Below are positions 57,498 through 64,000 of a DNA stretch of 64,000 nt, piece after piece. The notes beneath the pieces were generated by a model. That model was not told the origin of the DNA. It did not search any database and saw only the letters and a list, made by a program, of their open reading frames with translations. This DNA comes from Pleurostoma richardsiae (lineage: Eukaryota; Ascomycota; Sordariomycetes; Calosphaeriales; Pleurostomataceae), in contig JANBVO010000051.1 in assembly GCA_030052745.1 (NCBI GenBank), positions 177,778-241,777 of the forward strand. Direction: 5' to 3'. The position numbers were made by a program, and so were the translations under genes. Position 1 is the first letter of the stretch. Each line of letters begins with the position of its first letter.

Positions 57498-58690
57498 TCA
57501 TAGAGCTCCGGGCTTCCTGGCCCATACCACCTTCTGCCAGTAATTAGTAGACATGGTGCTTCAGGGATCGGAGCTCCAGCCTCAGATGAGCTATGTACAC
57601 TTCGACCTGCTCCCTGGTCCAGCCCTGGACGTTTGTCAAGAACAAGATGAACCGTTCTGTATCCGACAGCACAGCAGCTTGCGAGTAGGTACCGATCTCC
57701 TTCATCCTCGGGTCTGCGGCCCAGCTGCCGCTGGGGACCTTGAGCGTGCAAGACAGGATCCATTTCTCCTGGATGTTCACAAAGCCCGCGTTCTCCATTG
57801 CGTCGTTCTGCGTGCTGTCATCCATAACCGTGAATCTGCACCCCATGGTCTGGCCGCCCTGTATGAAGAGTGGCTGCCACCGAGCGACGGCGCTCGTTGG
57901 CGGGAGGGCGTCGTCATCGGAATGAACCCCAGGGGAGGCCTCGTAGCTTTCCAGATACCCGCTGGGTTTTAAGCATCGGTAGGCCTGCGTGAATAATGCA
58001 TCCCAGTCTGGAATGCATCCCATTAAATGTCGGACGTGAACGAAGTCGAAGTCGTTGTCAGCGAAGGTCCATTCTCTGGTGCAGTCCTCAATTTCGCTAA
58101 GTGCCGTTATCTGTTAGCTCAATGCTGAATGTCGTTCGGGACAAGGGACAGAAGCTGCAAGCTGCTGACAATTCAGGTTTGGTGGGACCCAGGCAGGTTG
58201 AATGAGGGAGACATCTGTCCTAATGATTCGCATTCGGGGAATTCATCTGCAAAGTCGCTGCTATGTCGTGAGTACCGATATGACTACGTGGGAGGGAAAG
58301 TTTCGGGCATGTATATACTTACATCGCCTAAATTCCTAATGATGAGAAGATGCAAAAAATCATTAGCCCAACCCGCTATAACTCATTTAAGAATTCTCAA
58401 GGAAGACAGAGAATACCGGTGCCAGTTCCGATATCGAGCACTTTCTGAGAAGCGTGTCAGGATGTCGGCTCGGGTCAGCTTGCTGCACTCCGGCACAAGC
58501 CTTGGGGTTGAAACTAGTGCCAGGAACAGTTTGCCGTCAAGACACAGAGAGAAAAAAATTGTGTCTGAGACGTGTGAGTTGTCAGACACTCATTCCATCG
58601 GCGTCGAGTTGCAGTCCATTAAGATTGCCTACAGGATATCTAGCGACTCATTGCAGCCCTCGTCATTGGTGCCCCTTGGGCGATAGACAT
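57498..58690 (-). pseudogene. LaeA-like SAM-dependent methyltransferase pseudogene
   Basis: Remains of a class I methyltransferase of the LaeA-like fungal group. Reading the minus strand, recognisable pieces appear in the right order: GTNDEGCNESLDIL (about 58640-58690), FSLCLDGKLFLA, motif I VLDIGTGTGI (about 58411-58447), DFADEFPE, TDVSLIQPAWVPPNL, EWTFADNDFDFVHVRHL, LKPSGYLESYEASP, and a C-terminal VVWARKP. Plausible splice sites remain (introns near 58336-58416 and 58261-58322). Lesions: a stop TAG at 58328-58330 where the family has Trp, a frame change in the T7 run at 58552-58558, another near 58227, one at the 58170/58096 junction, and a stop with four extra bases near 57544. A 160-codon frame (57544-58023) is still open. 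Not expected to make active enzyme. Confidence 0.8.
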
Positions 58691-58783
58691 TTTGTTAGTG
58701 ATTTGCAGATACAACTTGAAACAAAAGTCTAGTGGTAAACAGGTTGTAGTATATTAACTTATTACCGTAGAAGAGATCACCTT

Positions 58784-59178
58784 CCCCTATCACTTACAAC
58801 GGTCGCTTCAGTCTCTGCCATAACACTCCGACTAAGAGGGAAGGCCCCAATCCTATAGCAATCAAGTACGTTCATACAGAGAACGCGCTGCAAATAATCA
58901 AGGACATCGCGCCACAAGTACTTTCCGTGATTCTTCTTGTACTCGAGGCATTTTGCAGCGACATGCTCAAGTCGCGCCTCCGGCTGGGGAAGGACCCGGG
59001 ACGCAGCAAGTACGCTAACCTGCCCGAGAACATCCTCGTCTGCCACGACGGCGTCTCCGAAGACCAGTACCAGACGGGGCTGGACGCGGAGGTGCCGCTT
59101 CTGCGCCAGGCTCGCGAGGATATGTATTCGCACGTAGGAGCTGCTTTCGCATTAAGGGAGCTCTACTCGGATGTTGGG
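58784..59178 (+). pseudogene. Argonaute PIWI-domain fragment
   Basis: A piece of a QDE-2/Argonaute-type gene. In one frame from about 58927 the translation reads DMLKSRLRL, then LPENILVCHDGVSEDQYQ and LDAEVPLLRQA, matching the PIWI region that carries the second catalytic Asp (YRDGVSEGQ in intact proteins; here CHDGVSEDQ). Upstream, another frame gives a TTVASV stretch like the preceding beta strand, but it meets stops, so the frame is broken. The first catalytic Asp motif, the MID and PAZ domains and the C-terminal His region are not found nearby. The fragment ends around 59178 before unrelated sequence. It lies head to head with the methyltransferase pseudogene. Confidence 0.7.
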
Positions 59179-59646
59179 TGAGTCATAAGGATTCAGGTCT
59201 ATGTCTCTCCGTCTTGTGTCGATCATTTCTCTTTCCTTCTTTCAGCTCAAAATGCCGTTTTCCTAAGCAGGGGATCTACGAATGATGAAAATGCCTCATG
59301 ATAAGGGTGGCGGGTGCTTGTCAGTAACTAAATGTATTTCTTTGCCAGCACCGCTCGGGTTTCGGCAGCACCAGCTGAAGGCTCATTTTCCTCGAAGGGT
59401 CCTGTGGCTTGGAAATATTGACAATATGCATTGGGGGTGAGCCAGTCAGAGGCACCGTACCTCGAGATCCCAGAAATGAGGGTGTAGTGTCGCTCAAGCA
59501 GCGCTTCACCGTCTGGTTGCCAGGATTGTCATCCATATATCGCTCCTGCTTCCATCAGAAGGATAAACTATGCGTTCTCATGTTCTCCGAGGAGTTTGAC
59601 CAAATTTATTCCAAGTTGAATTTGCATCAATCTTTGCGTTTACAAG
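59179..59646. other. Intergenic, promoter of the membrane protein
   Basis: About 470 bp between the Argonaute remnant and the 614-residue membrane protein. No further Argonaute-like sequence was recognised here. Confidence 0.4.
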
Positions 59647-61491
59647 ATGGCCGTAACGCATGACGAACTCAAACCAACTGGAGAGTCTAAGCCCCCAGTC
59701 TCGACAGATGCACAGAGCGTATCGCAAGTCCAGCCACAGGTAAACAATTCACCGCTACAGTCCAAGTCCAAACAGCGGTTCAGGTGGTTTAGTGCTTGGT
59801 GCATTCTGCTAGCTCACGCCCTTGTGTGCGTCGCCGTGGCGTTAGCGATCGCTTTGGCCGTCAACGGATACCAAGCTCTCGATAACCAATCTGCGACCCA
59901 CGCAGAATACGTCGATGGCACGCTGGTCCTTCGCGTAAGCGATGTGACAACTCTTGTCTCGGCCGCGCTCGTCGTCGTTAAGCTGTTCGTATCTTGGTGG
60001 ACGACCCTGGCTGTGTACGCGTGTGCACGCCACCTGTATCCCGATGAAGAACGCCAGGCGGCAGACCAGAGAGCATCTACCGACATCAACGAGGCAGGGC
60101 CCAGTTGCGACAAAGCCGACAAGGCTTTCATGCTCCGATGGAAACTACCTTCCTGGTTCAAGCCCCCATTTCGCATCCCCGACGGACCGGGCCGGTGGAG
60201 GATATCCTTCGCTCTTGTCCTCGGCGTAGCCCAAGTCTTAATCCCCCCCTTACTGTCGGGCGCTATCAACTGGACGTCGATCACCGTCCCGCTGAAAAAT
60301 ACACCGGCGGCCGTACCCGCCGTCAGTCCGCAGGCGAACTTCAGCGGCTGGTACTGGTATAACTACCCTTACACCGGGTCCAACTACGGTCTCGACCGAC
60401 GGCCGTCCGTGCGCAAGGCCGCTGGGTATGGAAGCCTGGCGTGGAGCGACCGCACCACTGTCTCCGCAAACGGGACCTCGCTGACAGGAAACGGTTGTCG
60501 CCATGTGGTGACGAACAACAATGCCGTGGGACCGAATTCGACACTGCTGAATGCTGTGTTACCGTGCATAAAGGTCAACAACATCCAGTGGTACACTCCC
60601 AGCAACGAGCCCTCCCGCACACAGACGAATCTGGTCCTGGATGCAAGCTCTCTCAGCATAGTCAACGATGACCTGTTCTTCTATTACAATCCCGGGGTTG
60701 CGGTTGCATACGACCCCAACAACCTGTGGAACAACTCACAGGCGACGAGCGTCAAGCCCGAGCCGGTGTTATTTGCAGGGCAGCAGACCCTTTGGATGAT
60801 GATTCAACGGCAGCCTTGGCACACTCCGCCTTGTACAAATATGGACCCCACCATCTTCGGTAGTGTGGACTCCCTCCCTTACTACAACTACAGCACAGGC
60901 GATAAGGTGAATTCCAACTGCTATTTCTTCGCACTGGTCGACTACACCGCTGGGGTGACGGTGAGCCCGCGAAGCACGTACCACTCCAGCCGTGTGGTTG
61001 AAGACCAGACACCCTTAGAGGAAGTCGTTTTCGAGCCCAACCCCTGGGTGCAAGAGTCACTGTGGTTACTACCCGACCTAATGACCATGATCGCGGTCAT
61101 GAACTCGTCGCTCTTGCCGACCTATGACAACATCGACGGCTATGTCGAGGCTCTTCTTCGGCAGGCGTACCTAGCCGCGTGGGACATGTACCACGATTCG
61201 TTTGACGAGGACCAGATTTCTGTCACCTATACAGCTCTCCCGGGGGTCTCTAGGCAGTTAGCTAGCATTTCGGCTGCTAGAGTCTACGGGTGGCTCTCCA
61301 TCTGCTTGCTCATGACCGTCACGGGCGCTCTTCTCCTCGCTAACGTCTTGACTGGATGGGATTTGCAGCCGTCAGACCGCGAGCTCCGACAAGGCAAAGA
61401 CGACGGCAAGTCGGCCGGCCGGAGCATAATCAGCGCTCTGCTTGGACTCTGCGGCGACCCCGTTACTGAATGGTTTGGTGGTCTGAAATGA
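59647..61491 (+). CDS. Hypothetical membrane protein with large glycosylated loop
   Basis: Function not recognised. Single exon, 614 residues. The first 47 residues are polar. Hydrophobic segments fall at about 49-72, 101-126 and 185-205, and one near the C terminus at about 565-590. Between the third and fourth lies a domain of roughly 350 residues rich in Trp, Tyr, Asn and Pro, with many N-glycosylation sequons and several Cys. It is therefore probably outside the cell or in the secretory lumen. The short basic C-terminal tail would be cytosolic. The layout resembles uncharacterised fungal surface proteins. The frame is clean, unlike the decayed genes on both sides. Confidence 0.75.
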   Translation: MAVTHDELKPTGESKPPVSTDAQSVSQVQPQVNNSPLQSKSKQRFRWFSAWCILLAHALVCVAVALAIALAVNGYQALDNQSATHAEYVDGTLVLRVSDVTTLVSAALVVVKLFVSWWTTLAVYACARHLYPDEERQAADQRASTDINEAGPSCDKADKAFMLRWKLPSWFKPPFRIPDGPGRWRISFALVLGVAQVLIPPLLSGAINWTSITVPLKNTPAAVPAVSPQANFSGWYWYNYPYTGSNYGLDRRPSVRKAAGYGSLAWSDRTTVSANGTSLTGNGCRHVVTNNNAVGPNSTLLNAVLPCIKVNNIQWYTPSNEPSRTQTNLVLDASSLSIVNDDLFFYYNPGVAVAYDPNNLWNNSQATSVKPEPVLFAGQQTLWMMIQRQPWHTPPCTNMDPTIFGSVDSLPYYNYSTGDKVNSNCYFFALVDYTAGVTVSPRSTYHSSRVVEDQTPLEEVVFEPNPWVQESLWLLPDLMTMIAVMNSSLLPTYDNIDGYVEALLRQAYLAAWDMYHDSFDEDQISVTYTALPGVSRQLASISAARVYGWLSICLLMTVTGALLLANVLTGWDLQPSDRELRQGKDDGKSAGRSIISALLGLCGDPVTEWFGGLK

Positions 61492-62898
61492 TAAGACACT
61501 ATGATGACAACTTTTCTTACTCTGTTACGCGAGTGGAATAAACGGGGCTTGGGGCTAGTCGCCGAACAGCGCTTCTCCGGCTCTTGTCCGGGGACGGGAT
61601 TGCGTCTGCTCTTGTTGCGGAGGAGTCTACGCCCGGGCCGAAGCATCGGCCAGAAGCGCAGTCGGTAGCGTAAATTCAGCAGACCACTCTCCAGGGACGA
61701 CGGGGGGAGGCATCCTCAGAAGCACTCCGAGGGCAAAACCCTTTCGAGCGGGCCTGTGCCGCTCTTCGCCCGCCTTTTTCTGTGAGTGTCAATGTAGTGA
61801 CGAAGGCAAGAAGAAAACCTCACATTCAAGTTCGAGCCGCCTTATTCAGCAGCCGTGCCTAGTAACAGAGGTTTGGCTGGTAGCCGACGCTTTGCTAGAA
61901 GGCCCAGCAAGCTCCACTTCACCACACCAGAAGGAAGGGCCAGTTGTCTCCTTGCCCCCGCGTATCGCCTGGCTTCTATCTACGCTGTGTACATTTTCGT
62001 CTCCAGAAGAGCCATGTTTTTTTCCCACGAGTTTATATGATAATGTTCGAAATGAATGATGGCGGTATGCATGATCCCGTGCTGCTCCCGAGAGTAAAAC
62101 AGACCGACCTCGTCACGATGTCTGCACCATTGAGCGCTAAAAGGTTAACTGTCTGTTGGACATGGGCCGGTACGTACTGTATGTGCAGTATCCTATGTGG
62201 CGAGACGGAATAGGTCCGCCCTTACCACAGCTCATTTGGACATCACGCTGTCGTTTCCGATTCTGCTGCTGAGGATGGAGTAGGTGAGATGGCGGGTGGA
62301 AGGCGGCCTTGTAGTCAGTCTTCGCCACCACCCTGGCTGCACACTCCAAATTTGCCTCCCCGCCTCCGATGCGTGAGGATACGACCATGTCCAACCGGCC
62401 CTCTGATCTCGCTCCACAGCCTGTCGCGACGATTTCGACGCCCGAGACGACACTACATCATCGTATGGACAACCGCGCGGTCTGCGGAGACGAAGCCAAG
62501 TGCTAACACGCTAAGGGTTACGGATCGGCCCGTACTGCAACCCTATATCCCCATCGCCATAGTCGTTCGGTATTCATTTCGTCACAACGTATGGATGGCT
62601 GCGCTATGCAGGCTTCGTGGATACAGAGGAAGAAGTCCCCAAGGCAAGCAACTCATACCCCTAGACACAGGCTATCCCAGACGCTAAAGGGAATGAACAT
62701 ACCGATCAGGCCTCAGCCTAAAGATCCAAAACTCAAGGAGAACGGTAGGATCCAGCATCACCAGGAGCTCCAAGCAGTGGACTCCTTGAGTTTCGGGATG
62801 CCGGAGGGGCTGAATGGCGGCTCGCTGTCGGTAGCTCTTCTAACGGCTGAGCAGGAATCGAGGACACACGAACGCTCATCAGCCCCCAGTTACTGCTT
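61492..62898. other. Gene-poor region
   Basis: About 1.4 kb. Frames of up to 130 codons occur, but none resembles a protein family. It may hold decayed sequence like its surroundings, but nothing was identifiable. Confidence 0.4.
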
Positions 62899-63790
62899 CT
62901 ACAACCCGTCGAAAAATTCCATCCTCGTACAGAGAAACTTCCTCGTCGCTACGTAGTTGAAGATGACGAAAACTATAACCAAGAGCAGAATGCCGGCCAC
63001 TGTGTTAAGGAGCGCCAGGATGGGAAACACCACGAGGCCCTCTTGAACGCATCACTCTCTCCAGTGTATGGGTTGCCAACCCAACTTGTATCGCCGTCAA
63101 AACCAGCAGAATGTAAGCCGTGGCCGCGAGCATCGGCACCAGGTAGTTGCTGCCCATACGTCGCGAACTCATACTTGTACCAGCGCAGCAGGTCTTTCAG
63201 ACCCGAGCAATGGCCCAGCGCCCGGACGCGCACGATCTTATTGATCCGGCCGAGGCGCAGCTCACCGAAGCGGTAGCGCTTGTTGACGCGGGCCAAGTTC
63301 GAGGGGCTGTCCTCGAGGAGCGCATTCACCAGCGCGCCCCAGATCTGCCAGGTGACGATGTCTGGAAGGATGTCTTGAGCCACGGCGATGCGGAGGTCGC
63401 TCTCGTGCTGTATCAGGGCCGTATACGGGAGGAGAAAGCCGTACGCGCACTTGTACAGCTCCCGTCTCCTGCACTGCTGAGGCGCAAGGAACGGGTTTCT
63501 CTGGCTGGAGGGTGTTGAAGCAGGCACAGTTGTGCGGCCCGCCGTTCTTTCCCTCGCTGGAAGTCTGCTGGTCTCGGCAGATGAGGTATTCGGTCCAGAA
63601 CTTTTTACTGAGCAGGTACCGTGGGAGAGGCTCTAGGAAGACGCCCCCGGGCTCCTAGGCCAGGTGCAGCTGGATGTCCTCGGTTGGGGCGATGGCGCGC
63701 GAGGCCGCAAGCTGGAAGTTCAGCGACCGCGGCGGCATGGGCCGGCCAGCCACCCATAGGACATCGTGCATGTTGTTGAGTCGCAGCGAT
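62899..63790 (-). pseudogene. DUF6601-family membrane protein pseudogene
   Basis: Remains of a fungal DUF6601 protein. On the minus strand the pieces come in family order: MHDVLWVAGRPMPPRSLNFQ (from about 63765), PTEDIQLHLA, PLPRYLLSKKFWTEYL, RRRELYKCAYGFLL, ESDLRIA, KRYRFGELRLGRINKI, and two membrane segments (AATAYILLVLTAIQVGLA and FPILALLNTVAGILLLVIVF). They are spread over several frames. A TAG at 63655-63657 sits where relatives have Trp. Frame changes occur near 63500, near 63140 (between YGQQ and the first membrane segment), and at about 63030-63060. The longest open piece is 62973-63527. Further frames upstream of 63790 are unclear. No functional product is expected. Confidence 0.75.
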
Positions 63791-64000
63791 GATGTCGACG
63801 TCTACCTCCTTGGCTATGTGTGGATTAACCTGCACAAGACGGACACCGTCTGTCCTGGCGGGTTTTTGAGGGGTTTTGACCCACCAGAACTCCTGCCGAC
63901 TGAGGATCCATAGCCCAGCAGTGGTTACTGTCTATTGCAAGCTCGTGTTCGCCCCCCACTTTTTTCATCTCCCCGCACACATCCCAATTCCTCATATCGC

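Noticed and set aside
58777-59133. 118-codon minus-strand frame near the methyltransferase pseudogene
   Set aside because: It is the complement of the Argonaute fragment, which gives recognisable protein on the plus strand.
62289-62687. 132-codon plus-strand frame
   Set aside because: Arg/Pro-rich, no family resemblance, no intron partner; probably chance.
1-64000. CRISPR arrays, bacterial-type operons, insertion sequences and intact transposons
   Set aside because: None seen; the sequence is fungal nuclear DNA with spliced genes, and no transposase or reverse transcriptase motif was recognised.

Overview
This window is nuclear DNA of a filamentous ascomycete (Pezizomycotina, probably a Sordariomycete). 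Nearly every gene carries short introns (44-106 nt) with GTNNGT donors, CTRAC-like branch points and YAG acceptors, and the gene families are typical of moulds: NCS1 permease, Zn2Cys6 regulator, deuterolysin, a fungal lysozyme-like protein, DUF6601, a LaeA-like methyltransferase and an Argonaute. All gene models were rebuilt by eye, joining reading frames at splice sites that restore conserved protein motifs.

Layout. 0-10.4 kb: a coiled-coil protein running off the left edge, then an NCS1 nucleobase-type permease, a Zn2Cys6 transcription factor and a CMP/dCMP-type deaminase (possibly one nucleobase-use neighbourhood), then an intron-bearing tRNA-Ile(UAU). 10.9-21.7 kb: conserved housekeeping genes (TBC RabGAP, chaperonin subunit CCT2, translation factor eIF3b, oleate-type desaturase). 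21.7-27.6 kb: gene-poor, with one doubtful hypothetical locus. 27.6-46.2 kb: a second dense housekeeping block (CAMK-type kinase, ILM1, CDC43, the NatB auxiliary subunit, COX23, TRAPPII subunit TRS130, methionine-salvage enzyme MRI1), with divergent pairs sharing promoters. 46.3-55.5 kb: mostly secreted proteins (M20 peptidase, deuterolysin, a six-cysteine small secreted protein, a lysozyme-like enzyme). Between the deuterolysin and the small secreted protein lies a small protein that looks like a free-standing deuterolysin prodomain. 55.8-64 kb: an intact MOSC protein and an intact 614-residue membrane protein lie among decayed genes: a LaeA-like methyltransferase pseudogene, an Argonaute PIWI fragment and a DUF6601 pseudogene.

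The housekeeping blocks have clean frames over long distances (for example about 4.7 kb in TRS130), so the many frame breaks in the last 7 kb look like true decay rather than general sequence error. Both methyltransferase and DUF6601 pseudogenes contain a probable TGG-to-TAG change, which on the other strand is CpA to TpA, the type made by repeat-induced point mutation (RIP). The most unusual observations are the stand-alone prodomain-like protein near the deuterolysin gene, the Argonaute remnant next to the methyltransferase pseudogene, and a TBC domain that lacks the usual catalytic glutamine.
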